Positions 43,337 to 52,217 of a stretch of DNA of 64,000 nucleotides are shown here, in pieces (the stretch's first letter is position 1; each line of letters starts with the position of its first letter). The position numbers and the translations under genes were made by a program. Under the pieces are notes generated by a model. The model did not search any database, was not told the origin of the DNA, and saw nothing but the letters and a program-made list of their open reading frames with translations. The DNA is from Geothermovivens sp964644845 (GTDB lineage: Bacteria; Zhuqueibacterota; Zhuqueibacteria; Oleimicrobiales; Geothermoviventaceae), in NCBI GenBank assembly GCA_964644845.1, contig CAZXXS010000119.1, positions 42,081-106,080 of the forward strand. The letters are read 5' to 3'.

Positions 43337-44686
43337 TCATGCTGCGAGCATCGGGTTGACCCACGCGGCCAGATCCCGCCAGGCCGACTCATCGACGAAC
43401 TTGCGTGGGTCCGCAATCCGACCTGCCACAGCCGACGCCGCTACGGTTGCCGGCGAAGCCAGGTAGATTTTCGCTTCCTTCGATCCCATTCGACCCGGGA
43501 AGTTGCGGTTGGTGGTCGAGATAGCAACCTCCGGACCGTTGAGACGACCGAACGTGTCCGGCGGACCACCCAGGCAAGCCGCGCACGAGGGTTCACCGAC
43601 TTTCACGCCCGCAGCACGCAGAATCTCCGCGAGAGTCTGCCCGCCAACCCGAAGGCTGTGCAACTTTTGCGCGATGTCCACCGTAGCCGGCACAGCGTAA
43701 GTCTCCAGCCTTACCTTCTGCCCCTGGAGCACCCGGGCGGCTACTACAAAGTCTGCCAGTTTGCCTCCCGTGCACGAACCGATGTAGGCACGTGTGAGGG
43801 GCGTGCCCTCACATTCGTCAATTGCTACACCGTTAGCAGGCGAGTGGGGCAAAGCCACGTACGGCGGCAACTCGGCCAGGTCCACGTTCATCTCCTGCGC
43901 GAACACCGCATCCGGATCGCTTTCGACGGCGTCCGTGTCATCTACACCGCGTTGATTCAGGTAGGCTCGCGTCACGTCGTCCACCGGCATGATGCCGTTC
44001 TTAGCCCCCGCCTCCACCGCCATGTTGCACAGGGTCATGCGTTCGTCTACCGACAGCGCGTGCACCCCGTCGCCTGCAAATTCCAAGGCGCAGTACGTGG
44101 CCCCATCACCGCCCAGGTCGCCAATCACCTTCAGGATGACATCCTTCGCCATCACGCCCGGCGAAAGTTGATTGCGCAGGTTCACACGAATCGTCTCCGG
44201 CACACGCAACCACAGCTTTCCCGTTCCCATCACGAAAGCCGCGTCGGTGTTGCCGATGCCACTGGCAAACGCGCCGAAGGCTCCCGCTGTACACGTGTGC
44301 GAGTCTGTGCCGAGGATGAGTGCCCCGGGGCGCACGTGTCCTTTGTCTGGCAGTGCCACGTGGCAAACACCAGCGTAGCGGGGTGTGAAGGCATCGTAGA
44401 AGTAGAGCAGGTTCTGCTCTTCCGCCATCTTGCGCAGGTCCCGCAAGTTGCGCATGGCGTGCACATCCTTGGTGAAGATGTAGTGATCCGGGATCACGAC
44501 CACCTTGGACCGATCCCAGAATTTCGCGTCTTCACCGAACTCGCGCTTGAAAATGGCGTACGCCGGCGGACCACACACGTCGTGCGTCAAAAGTACATCC
44601 ACGTTGGCCCAAACTTTCTCGCCAGCTTTCACAGAGTCCCGGCCCGAGCTCCGGGCCAGGATCTTTTCGGTCATCGTCATTCCCAT
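43337..44686 (-). CDS. leuC: 3-Isopropylmalate dehydratase large subunit
   Basis: A 449-residue aconitase-family subunit isomerising isopropylmalate. Iron-sulfur ligands are visible in GTDSHTCTAG, GSCTGGKLADF and EPSCAACLGG. VVIPDHYIFTKD and overall length fit the shorter LeuC type (HacA/archaeal-like). The ATG at 44686, a few bases after GGGAAG, is chosen; 34 in-frame codons upstream are low-complexity and fall in the leuA-leuC spacer. Confidence 0.95.
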   Translation of the reverse strand: MGMTMTEKILARSSGRDSVKAGEKVWANVDVLLTHDVCGPPAYAIFKREFGEDAKFWDRSKVVVIPDHYIFTKDVHAMRNLRDLRKMAEEQNLLYFYDAFTPRYAGVCHVALPDKGHVRPGALILGTDSHTCTAGAFGAFASGIGNTDAAFVMGTGKLWLRVPETIRVNLRNQLSPGVMAKDVILKVIGDLGGDGATYCALEFAGDGVHALSVDERMTLCNMAVEAGAKNGIMPVDDVTRAYLNQRGVDDTDAVESDPDAVFAQEMNVDLAELPPYVALPHSPANGVAIDECEGTPLTRAYIGSCTGGKLADFVVAARVLQGQKVRLETYAVPATVDIAQKLHSLRVGGQTLAEILRAAGVKVGEPSCAACLGGPPDTFGRLNGPEVAISTTNRNFPGRMGSKEAKIYLASPATVAASAVAGRIADPRKFVDESAWRDLAAWVNPMLAA

Positions 44687-44821
44687 TCGAACTTCCCGGA
44701 GTCTGTTAGTCGAAATCGGCGGAAAACAGAGGACAGGCGGCCTGCGCCTTGAAGGTAAAACCGCGGCCGCATTCCCGTAGTCGTTCAACAGCTCAGCTGA
44801 CCGACCGAATCGCGCGGTTCC

Positions 44822-46027
44822 CTACCGGGCCCCCACGGGTTCGGTGTCACCAACCACTTCCTCCAGGTCGCGTTGCTCCTTGATCTCGTCGACCACTTTC
44901 AGCAAATCGCGTTCGGTCACGTTCTTCTTCTCGTCCGCCACCTCCATCACACGGCGGTAGATCCGATTCAGATCCTCGCGGTCAACCCAGATGCCCATTT
45001 GCTGCAGCGTCTTCTGCAGTGCGTGCCGACCGGAGTGTTTACCAAGCACCAGTCGATTGGAAGGCAAACCGATCGACTCAGGCGTCATGATTTCGTAGGT
45101 AGCCGAATGCGAAAGGACCCCGTGCTGATGGATTCCAGCTTCGTGAGCGAAAGCGTTGGCGCCCACCACAGCCTTGTTCGGCTGCACGTGCACGCCGGTG
45201 ATTTCCTGAACCAACTTGCTGGTCGGGTAGATCTCCTCCGTGCGGATCCCCGTTTCTACGTTGAAGACGGAGTTCCGCACGTGCAGAGCCATGATCACTT
45301 CTTCCAGAGCCGCGTTGCCAGCGCGTTCACCGATGCCGTTGATGGTGCATTCCACCTGGTCGGCACCAGCTTCGATGCCTGCAAGCGTGTTTGCCACGGC
45401 CATGCCCAGGTCGTTGTGGCAGTGCACACTGAACCTGGCCTGGTCGGCATTCGGAATCTCGGAGCGGAGCAAACGAATCAGGCGACGGAATTCACTGGGG
45501 ATGGCGTAACCCACAGTGTCGGCGATGTTAATGACGGTGACTCCGGCGTCAATTACAGCTTCGAGTATCTGGATCAGAAAACCTTCGTCGCTGCGCGTAG
45601 CATCTTCGGGTGAGAACTCCACCTCAGCACCAAAGCTGCGCGCGTACTTCACCGCGGCAACAGCTTGCTCAATCGCCTCTTCGCGCGTAATGCGCAACTT
45701 GTGTTCCAGATGAATGTCGGACGTAGCCAGGAAAATGTGGAACCGCGGACGCACCGCGTACTTCAACGCCTCCCACGCCGCGTCGATGTCCTGCTTCTTT
45801 GCACGACACAGCGCCGCCACCCCTGACGTCTTGCACTGCTGCGCAATCCGCCGCACAGCCTCCTGTTCACCCGCCGAGGCAATTGGGAAACCCGCCTCAA
45901 TGATGTCCACACCCAACTTTTCCAGCTGAGCCGCCACACGTACCTTCTCGCTCACCGTCATCGAGAAACCGGGCGCCTGTTCCCCGTCTCTCAAGGTTGT
46001 GTCGAATACCTCGACTCGCCTTTTCAT
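44822..46027 (-). CDS. leuA: 2-Isopropylmalate synthase without regulatory domain
   Basis: A 401-residue DRE-TIM metallolyase condensing acetyl-CoA with ketoisovalerate. Seen: FDTTLRDGEQAPGFSM, the metal-binding HCHNDLGMAVANT, GIGERAGNAALEE and GANAFAHEAGIHQHGVL. The protein stops after the linker subdomains; the C-terminal LeuA dimer domain that binds leucine is absent, so leucine feedback is not expected. It could alternatively be a homocitrate- or citramalate-type synthase, but position between ilvC and leuCD favours LeuA. ATG 46027 follows GGAGGT by eight bases. Confidence 0.9.
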   Translation of the reverse strand: MKRRVEVFDTTLRDGEQAPGFSMTVSEKVRVAAQLEKLGVDIIEAGFPIASAGEQEAVRRIAQQCKTSGVAALCRAKKQDIDAAWEALKYAVRPRFHIFLATSDIHLEHKLRITREEAIEQAVAAVKYARSFGAEVEFSPEDATRSDEGFLIQILEAVIDAGVTVINIADTVGYAIPSEFRRLIRLLRSEIPNADQARFSVHCHNDLGMAVANTLAGIEAGADQVECTINGIGERAGNAALEEVIMALHVRNSVFNVETGIRTEEIYPTSKLVQEITGVHVQPNKAVVGANAFAHEAGIHQHGVLSHSATYEIMTPESIGLPSNRLVLGKHSGRHALQKTLQQMGIWVDREDLNRIYRRVMEVADEKKNVTERDLLKVVDEIKEQRDLEEVVGDTEPVGAR

Positions 46028-46076
46028 CGCCTTCAACCTCCGTTTTCGCTTGCTCCTCTCGTCCGTTCCGCGCTGG

Positions 46077-47072
46077 CTACGATTTCTTTCCGATCCAGGA
46101 CATCATTCCCCGAAGTTTCGCCCCCACCTGTTCGAGCTGGGTGGACTTCCACTCGTCCCGCAGCTTCTGCAAGTTTGGCTGGCCCGCTTTGTTCTCAGCC
46201 ACCCATTCCTTAGCGAAACTGCCGTCGCGGATATCCTCCAGCAGTTGCCCCATCTTCTCTCGCACCGAATCGTCGATCAGTTTCGGTCCCCGGGTCATTC
46301 CACCGTACTCGGCCGTGTCGCTCACCGAGTACCACATCCTCGACATGCCCCCTTCGTAGATTAAATCCACAATCAGCTTCATTTCGTGAATGCACTCGAA
46401 GTAGGCAATCTCCGGCTGGTAGCCCGCCCTGACCAGCGTTTCGAAGCCGGCTCGCATCAACTCCGACACACCGCCACAAAGCACGGCCTGTTCACCGAAC
46501 AGGTCGGTTTCTGTTTCCTCCTTGAACGTCGTTTCGATCACTCCAGCCCGCGTGCCGCCGATGCCCTTGGCGTACGCCAAACCCACCGCCTGGGCGTTTC
46601 CTGTGGCATCCTGGTGAACAGCCAGCAAGCACGGCACCCCCCGACCCTCCGTGTACAGACGGCGCACCAAGTGCCCAGGGCCTTTGGGCGCCACCATGAA
46701 AACGTCCACATCAGCGGGTGGCACGATCTGGCCAAAATGAATGTTGAAGCCGTGCGCGAATGCCAGCGCTTTGCCGGGCTTCAGGTTAGGCTCGATTTGC
46801 TTGGCGTACACATCTGGCTGGGTTTGATCCGGCAGGAGAATCATGATGACGTCAGCTGCAGCAACCGCGTCCGGTACCGTCATGACACGCAACCCGGCCT
46901 CTTCCGCTTTCGGCCAGGACGCGCTACCCTCGCGCAGTCCCACGACCACATCCACGCCACTCTCTTTCAAATTCAGAGCATGGGCGTGTCCCTGACTTCC
47001 GTAGCCGAGCACGGCCACCTTCTTTCCTGCCAGCACACCGAGATCCGCATCCGAATCGTACCAGATTTGCAT
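46077..47072 (-). CDS. ilvC: Ketol-acid reductoisomerase
   Basis: A 331-residue class I enzyme of Val/Ile synthesis. Seen: VLGYGSQGHAHALNLKESG (NADPH-binding), FMVAPKGPGHLVRR, and the C-terminal metal ligands in ETDLFGEQAVLCGG and YFECIHEMKLIVD. ATG at 47072 follows GGGAGGAACA. It is 242 bases after ilvN, the largest internal gap of the operon. Confidence 0.97.
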   Translation of the reverse strand: MQIWYDSDADLGVLAGKKVAVLGYGSQGHAHALNLKESGVDVVVGLREGSASWPKAEEAGLRVMTVPDAVAAADVIMILLPDQTQPDVYAKQIEPNLKPGKALAFAHGFNIHFGQIVPPADVDVFMVAPKGPGHLVRRLYTEGRGVPCLLAVHQDATGNAQAVGLAYAKGIGGTRAGVIETTFKEETETDLFGEQAVLCGGVSELMRAGFETLVRAGYQPEIAYFECIHEMKLIVDLIYEGGMSRMWYSVSDTAEYGGMTRGPKLIDDSVREKMGQLLEDIRDGSFAKEWVAENKAGQPNLQKLRDEWKSTQLEQVGAKLRGMMSWIGKKS

Positions 47073-47314
47073 TGTTCCTCCCTCGTCCGGGACGTCCACC
47101 GAATTCTAAGCCTGCCTGTTCATCCTCTTTCCCGACGGCGTCAGCGCAAAGCGCCTCAGAGCTCATCGGTCCCGTTCACAAAAGCTTCCGCCCACTCTGG
47201 CTCAGCGACCCACTCTTCCACTGAAACCGGGGCACGGCGTGGGGGCACTTTCGGTTCGCGCTCTTCCGAGTTGGCATCGTGTCCGTCGCCCCTGGCGAGC
47301 GACGGTGCGGCTCT

Positions 47315-47806
47315 TCAAGTTTCGCCGCGGAATTCCCGTTTGAGCGCCACCCGTCCCGTGCGGGCAATCTCGCGAATGCCGAACGGCCGCAGCATGCTGA
47401 TGATAGCCTGGACTTTGGCATGCCCGCCTGTGCACTCGACCGTCAACGTCTTGGGACTGATGTCGATGATTTTGGCCCGGAAGATGTTGACGATCTGCAT
47501 GATTTCGTTGCGCGTGCTCTGGGTTGCACTCACCTTCACCAGAGCGAGCTCGCGTTCGACGAACGGCTCGTCTGTGAGATCCGTGACCTTCACGACGTCG
47601 ACAATCTTGTTGAGCTGTTTGTTGATTTGCTCGATGATTTTTTCGTCGCCGTGGGTCACGATGGTCATGCGGGCCATGCCCGGTTCCTCGGCTTCGCCCA
47701 CGCTGATGCTGTCAATCTGGTAGCCGCGGCCACTGAACAGCCCGGCAATGCGAGGCAGAGCGTCAAACGTTTGCTCCACCAGCACAGAAATGGTGTGCTG
47801 CGCCAT
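47315..47806 (-). CDS. ilvN: Acetolactate synthase small (regulatory) subunit
   Basis: A 163-residue protein with an N-terminal ACT domain (HTISVLVEQTFDALPRIAGLFSGRGYQIDSISV) and a C-terminal regulatory half. It confers valine inhibition on IlvB. ATG 47806 follows GGGAGGAA at suitable spacing, just after the ilvB stop codon. Past its TGA stop the frame stays open for a further 45 codons of plausible composition. Confidence 0.94.
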   Translation of the reverse strand: MAQHTISVLVEQTFDALPRIAGLFSGRGYQIDSISVGEAEEPGMARMTIVTHGDEKIIEQINKQLNKIVDVVKVTDLTDEPFVERELALVKVSATQSTRNEIMQIVNIFRAKIIDISPKTLTVECTGGHAKVQAIISMLRPFGIREIARTGRVALKREFRGET

Positions 47807-47817
47807 GCTTTCCTCCC

Positions 47818-49608
47818 TCATTCACCGCAGCTTTCTTCTTCAATCATTTCGTGCAGCGCTGCACCCGCCGGCACCATCGGGAACACGTTCTCGTCAGCGC
47901 GCACACGGACGTCCACCACCACGGGCCCGTCGTCCACCTTCATGACCTCCTCGATCACTGGCCGCACTTCCTCTGGCTTGGAAATGACCAAACCACGAGC
48001 CCCGAAAGCTTCCGCAACCTGAGCGAAATCCGGGTTGGCACCGTAGAGCGCCGTCTTGACGTAGCGACAGCTGTAGAAAAGCTGTTGCCACTGCCGCACC
48101 ATCCCCAGGTAACCGTTGTTGATCACGAAAATCTTGACCGGCAGGTTGTAGGCAGCCGCCGTGATCACCTCGGAGAAAGTCATCTGAAACCCACCGTCGC
48201 CGACCACAGCGACAACCGGCCGGGGATGTTCAGACTCCTGTTGCGCTACTGTCGCTCCCATGGCCGCGGGCACGCCGAAACCCATGGTGCCGAGACCACC
48301 TGAAGTAACGATGCTTTTCGGATGTTTGAAACGGTAGTACTGAGCCACCCACATTTGGTGCTGGCCTACATCCGTCACCATGATGGCCTCGCCGTCGGTC
48401 ACCTCGCTCAGTTGCTCCACAACGTACTGAGGCTTGACCACCCCGGGTTCGTGCCGGTAGCGTAGCGGATGCTTGCGTTGCCATTCCGCGATCTGCTCAA
48501 ACCATTCCTCGCGGTCGGCGGGTTGAACCAGAGGCACCAAGTCCACCAGTACGTGGTAAGCGTCGCCAACGATGGGCACATCCACGGGCACGTTTTTACC
48601 GATCACGCTGGAGTCGATGTCGATGTGCACGATCTCAGCGTTCGGAGCAAAGTCCTCGAGACGCCCCGTCACCCGGTCATCGAAACGCGCCCCAATGGCG
48701 ATGATCAGGTCCGCGTGTTGCATGACCATGTTGGCCGTCCAGGTGCCGTGCATTCCCAGCATGCCCAGCCACAGCGGGTGATCGGTGGGGAAGGCGCCCA
48801 AACCCATCAGGGTGGAAGTAACAGGGATGTTGTTGTCGATGGCCAAGCGGCGCACCAGTTCAGCCGCCTCGGGCTTTTGAACACCACCACCGATGTACAG
48901 CACCGGACGTTTGGCCCGGCTGATGCGCTCGGCTGCGCGGGAAATCTGATGGGCGTGGCCGAAAATCTTCGGCTTGTAGCCACGCACAACGATTTCTTCG
49001 CCGGGTTCGTAGTCCGTGCGTTCGGCCAGCACGTCTTTCGGCATGTCGACCACCACGGGACCCGGCCGACCCGCCCGAGCAATGTAGAAGGCCTTTCGCA
49101 GGGTATCCGCAACTTCGCTCGCCGTTTTCAGAAGAAAACCGTGCTTTGTAATCGGTCTCGTGATGCCAATCGTGTCGACTTCCTGAAACGCCTCGTTGCC
49201 GATCATCCGGAGCGGCACCTGGCCGGTAAGCACGACCACCGGACTCGAATCCATGAAAGCCGTCGCAATGCCCGTGACGGAATTTGTGGCGCCCGGTCCT
49301 GAGGTCACCAGCACGACGCCGACCTTACCCGTGACGCGCGCGTAGCCATCTGCCGCGTGGACGGCGCCCTGCTCGTGCTTGGTCAGGATCCAATTCAGGT
49401 CCGGGTAACGCCCCGTCACATCGCAAAGATCGATGATGGCGCCTCCGGGGATGCCAAAAATCGTCTCGACCCCTAACTCGAGTAACGTGCGCACGAGGAC
49501 ATCGGACCCTTTCAGATCGTATCCTGGCTCCACGCTTACTCGACGCGTCTTCCTGCCGGGCTCTCGCGCAGGGGCTTCGGGCATCCTTGTTGCAATCTCA
49601 GCGCTCAT
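47818..49608 (-). CDS. ilvB: Acetolactate synthase large (catalytic) subunit
   Basis: A 596-residue ThDP-dependent enzyme, first common step of Val/Leu/Ile synthesis. Seen: GIPGGAIIDLCD, the catalytic glutamate region KHEQGAVHAADGYAR, TSGPGATNSVTGIATA, and the ThDP-Mg motif GDGGFQMT ending NNGYLGMVRQWQ. A 25-residue polar N-terminal extension. ATG follows GGAGG by six bases. It is 15 bases downstream of ilvD. Confidence 0.97.
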   Translation of the reverse strand: MSAEIATRMPEAPAREPGRKTRRVSVEPGYDLKGSDVLVRTLLELGVETIFGIPGGAIIDLCDVTGRYPDLNWILTKHEQGAVHAADGYARVTGKVGVVLVTSGPGATNSVTGIATAFMDSSPVVVLTGQVPLRMIGNEAFQEVDTIGITRPITKHGFLLKTASEVADTLRKAFYIARAGRPGPVVVDMPKDVLAERTDYEPGEEIVVRGYKPKIFGHAHQISRAAERISRAKRPVLYIGGGVQKPEAAELVRRLAIDNNIPVTSTLMGLGAFPTDHPLWLGMLGMHGTWTANMVMQHADLIIAIGARFDDRVTGRLEDFAPNAEIVHIDIDSSVIGKNVPVDVPIVGDAYHVLVDLVPLVQPADREEWFEQIAEWQRKHPLRYRHEPGVVKPQYVVEQLSEVTDGEAIMVTDVGQHQMWVAQYYRFKHPKSIVTSGGLGTMGFGVPAAMGATVAQQESEHPRPVVAVVGDGGFQMTFSEVITAAAYNLPVKIFVINNGYLGMVRQWQQLFYSCRYVKTALYGANPDFAQVAEAFGARGLVISKPEEVRPVIEEVMKVDDGPVVVDVRVRADENVFPMVPAGAALHEMIEEESCGE

Positions 49609-49623
49609 CGTTCGCCTCCAATC

Positions 49624-51306
49624 CTAACCGTTCCACTCCGGGATTTCCAGAACCGCTCCGTGGCTTGCGGAGGTGACCATTGCCGCGTAACGCGCCAACC
49701 ACCCGCTCAGGTCCCTCCGCCGCTTCGGTTGCCAGCGTTTACGTCTTTCTTCGAGCACCGCATCATCCACCAGCACATTCAGCTTCCGGTTCGGGATGTC
49801 AATCTCGATGGTATCCCCCTCCTCGACCAGAGCGATGGGACCACCAGCTGCCGCCTCGGGAGACACGTGCCCCACACAGGCCCCACGCGTGCCACCCGAA
49901 AAGCGGCCATCCGTCAGCAAAGCCACCGATTCCCCAAGTCCCATGCCCATGATGTTGGAGGTCGGTGCCAACATCTCGCGCATGCCGGGACCGCCCCGTG
50001 GTCCTTCGTACCGAATCACCACCACGTCACCAGAGCTGATCTTGCCCCCCAAAATCGCCGCGTCCGCTTCTTCCTCGGAATCGAACACCCTCGCTCGCCC
50101 CCTGAAAGTCAGCATCTGCGGCACCACAGCCGCCGTCTTCACCACCGCACCTTCAGGGGCAAGATTACCAAACAAAATAGCCAACCCGCCGTCCGGAGCG
50201 TACGGGTTATTGAGCGTGCGCACAACCTGCCCATCGGGTTCTGGCGCCTCCTGAACGTTTTCGGCCAGACTCTTGCCGCTGACGCTGGGTGCCTCTGCGT
50301 GGAGAACACCGTCTACTCGAGCGAGCTGCTTCAGAATCGTAGACACACCGCCAACTCGCGCCAGGTCCTCCATGTGGTAGTTTGAGGAAGGGGCGATCTT
50401 GCACAAGTGCGGCACCCTGCGCGAGAGGGCGTCGACCTGGTCGAGTGGAAACGCAACGCCCGCCTCCGCGGCGATGGCCAGCAGGTGAAGAACAGTGTTC
50501 GTAGAACCACCCATGGCCAGATCAAGAGCAAAAGCGTTTTGCACAGCGCGGTCCGTGACGAACTGACGCATCGTCCGGCCTTCTCTCACCAGCGCCACCG
50601 CCCGTCGCCCTGCTTCGCGGGCCAATTCCCGACGGGCTGCTGTGTCGGCCAGTACGGTGCCATTCCCGGGTAAAGCAATTCCCAGGGCTTCCATCAAACA
50701 GTTCATCGAGTTGGCCGTGAACAGCCCGGAACAGGATCCACAACCCGGACAGGCGAGCCGCTCTACCTCCCGAAGCTCGTCGAGCGACATTTTGCCTCGC
50801 GCCACCTCGCCCACGGCCTCAAAAACCGAGATCAGGTCCACCACGCGACCGTTCGGCAAAAGGCCTGCACGCATGGGGCCACCACTCACAAAAACCGTTG
50901 GCACGTCCACGCGCAGAGCACCCATGATCATCCCTGGCACGATCTTGTCGCAGTTGGGCACACAAACAAGGCCGTCCAGGGCGTGAGCCCTCACCATGGT
51001 CTCCACGCTGTCAGCGATCACTTCGCGGCTGGGCAGAGAATAGCGCATGCCGTCGTGCCCCATCGCGATGCCGTCATCCACAGCAATCGTGTTGAACTCG
51101 AAAGGCACCCCGCCAGCCTCGCGAATTCCAGCTTTGACCTGTTCGGCGATCTCGCGCAAATGCACGTGGCCCGGTACAATCTCACAGAACGAGTTGGCCA
51201 CGCCGATGAACGGCTTCTCGAAATCCTCGTCCGCCAGACCCGTCGCACGGAGCAAACTCCTGTGCGGTGCCCGACCCGGTCCCTTCTTCACAGCGTCGCT
51301 GCGCAT
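49624..51306 (-). CDS. ilvD: Dihydroxy-acid dehydratase
   Basis: A 560-residue iron-sulfur dehydratase of Val/Ile synthesis. Seen: cluster cysteines in VPNCDKIVPGM and CPGCGSCSGLFTANSMNC, and GLGESVALLTDGRFSGGTRG near the C-terminus. ATG 51306 lies five bases after GGAGGG; a GTG at 51312 would sit inside that ribosome site and is rejected. It is the first enzyme gene of the operon, preceded by a long leader with a Leu/Ile-rich frame. Confidence 0.97.
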   Translation of the reverse strand: MRSDAVKKGPGRAPHRSLLRATGLADEDFEKPFIGVANSFCEIVPGHVHLREIAEQVKAGIREAGGVPFEFNTIAVDDGIAMGHDGMRYSLPSREVIADSVETMVRAHALDGLVCVPNCDKIVPGMIMGALRVDVPTVFVSGGPMRAGLLPNGRVVDLISVFEAVGEVARGKMSLDELREVERLACPGCGSCSGLFTANSMNCLMEALGIALPGNGTVLADTAARRELAREAGRRAVALVREGRTMRQFVTDRAVQNAFALDLAMGGSTNTVLHLLAIAAEAGVAFPLDQVDALSRRVPHLCKIAPSSNYHMEDLARVGGVSTILKQLARVDGVLHAEAPSVSGKSLAENVQEAPEPDGQVVRTLNNPYAPDGGLAILFGNLAPEGAVVKTAAVVPQMLTFRGRARVFDSEEEADAAILGGKISSGDVVVIRYEGPRGGPGMREMLAPTSNIMGMGLGESVALLTDGRFSGGTRGACVGHVSPEAAAGGPIALVEEGDTIEIDIPNRKLNVLVDDAVLEERRKRWQPKRRRDLSGWLARYAAMVTSASHGAVLEIPEWNG

Positions 51307-51361
51307 TCGCACCCTCCGGAAAGCTCACCACCTCACCTCCGGGGTCAGCCTTGCTGCTTCA

Positions 51362-51507
51362 GATGCTCTGCACCTGCGCCAGAGATCTTCGCCTGTTTCT
51401 GTTTGTTGTGCTTTGTCGGGGTTTTACTGCGTGACTTCTTGGGGCTTTCGGGCTGATCTCTGGCGCTTGGTGTTTAGCGAAGCAACAGCAGGCCAGAAAT
51501 CAAGCCC
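51362..51507 (-). promoter_or_regulatory. Alternative hairpins of the ilv-leu operon leader
   Basis: Segment 1 (GGGCTTGATTTCTGGC, 51492-51507, inside the leader frame) pairs with segment 2 (GCCAGAGATCAGCCC, 51450-51464): 15 bp with one bulge and one G-U. Segment 2 (51455-51466) instead pairs perfectly over 12 bp with segment 3 (GATCTCTGGCGC, 51376-51387). Segment 3 can also form an 8-bp, single-bulge hairpin with segment 4 (CAGAGCATC, 51362-51370). The states are mutually exclusive, but no T-run follows, so any termination would not be intrinsic. Confidence 0.7.
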
Positions 51508-51644
51508 AGAAGAATGAGGGGTAGGATAATAATGAGGTGAATCAGAGCGAGGAACGCATGCAACGCAGGACGCACGACAACAGCGCCGCCCGTGCCGTGG
51601 GCTGCTGAGCTTTCGGCGAAGTTGTACACGTCCTCAATCTGCAT
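51474..51644 (-). CDS. Putative branched-chain leader peptide of the ilv-leu operon
   Basis: A 56-codon frame starting at ATG 51644 after GAAAGAGCGAG, about 31 bases from the predicted transcription start. It contains AVVVRP (22-26) and then a C-terminal half almost entirely of Leu and Ile, such as LIHLIIILPLILLG and ISGLLLLR: 19 of the last 29 residues. It senses all three products by codon content, like E. coli ilvL. Segment 1 of the leader structure lies within codons 46-51. A small membrane protein is the alternative reading, since the tail would also make a membrane helix; position at the head of the operon favours a leader. Confidence 0.7.
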   Translation of the reverse strand: MQIEDVYNFAESSAAHGTGGAVVVRPALHAFLALIHLIIILPLILLGLISGLLLLR

Positions 51645-51681
51645 TTCTCGCTCTTTCCCTTTGCCCGTAAAAGTTGCGGCA

Positions 51682-51710
51682 AAGATAAACAGCTGGATCA
51701 AAAAACGCAA
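51682..51710 (-). promoter_or_regulatory. Predicted promoter of the ilv-leu-proC operon
   Basis: Minus strand TTGCGT, 17-base spacer, TATCTT. It places the leader frame about 31 bases into the transcript and ilvD about 370 bases in. The bases from 51711 to 52101 hold no supported gene. Confidence 0.55.
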
Positions 51711-52101
51711 GAAAAATCTTCCTACACCGCAGAAAATTTCGTCCAGATTCCCCTTCGCTTGCGCTGACTCACCGGAACAGCCTGCAAAACGCGGGCCACT
51801 CTTTTCACTGGCTATCGGCCCGGCGCCCACTTTCTGCAGAGGAAATTCTGAGAGCGTTAACAACGGCCCCCACCTGCGTCTGCGTTTTCAGTTGCGATGG
51901 CCGTGTCTCCTGCTCCCAAACTGCAAACACCCTTCACAGGCTTCAAACGAACTTTGGGGATTACACATCCCGGAACCGGTTGCAGGACGGGAAAACTCCA
52001 GTCGCTTCGCTCTTCCCAAGCTCGGGGCATTTTCTCGTTCCAAAGTCGCAAGGGTCCACTTTGTGGAGCTCCATTCCCCACCACACACTCTTTCCCGCCT
52101 C

Positions 52102-52130
52102 TTGCACAACCCCTTCCGGTTTGGTACATT
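52102..52130 (+). promoter_or_regulatory. Predicted promoter of the Gfo/Idh gene
   Basis: TTGCAC, 17-base spacer, TACATT, 88 bases before the ATG; same type as the promoter before the NAT-like gene. Confidence 0.6.
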
Positions 52131-52217
52131 TAGGCAGATCACGCGGTTTGTCGTTGCCGCGGGGAAAAGTTGAATCAAACATGAACCCGGACAACCACAC
52201 ACTGGCAGGAGGAGGCC

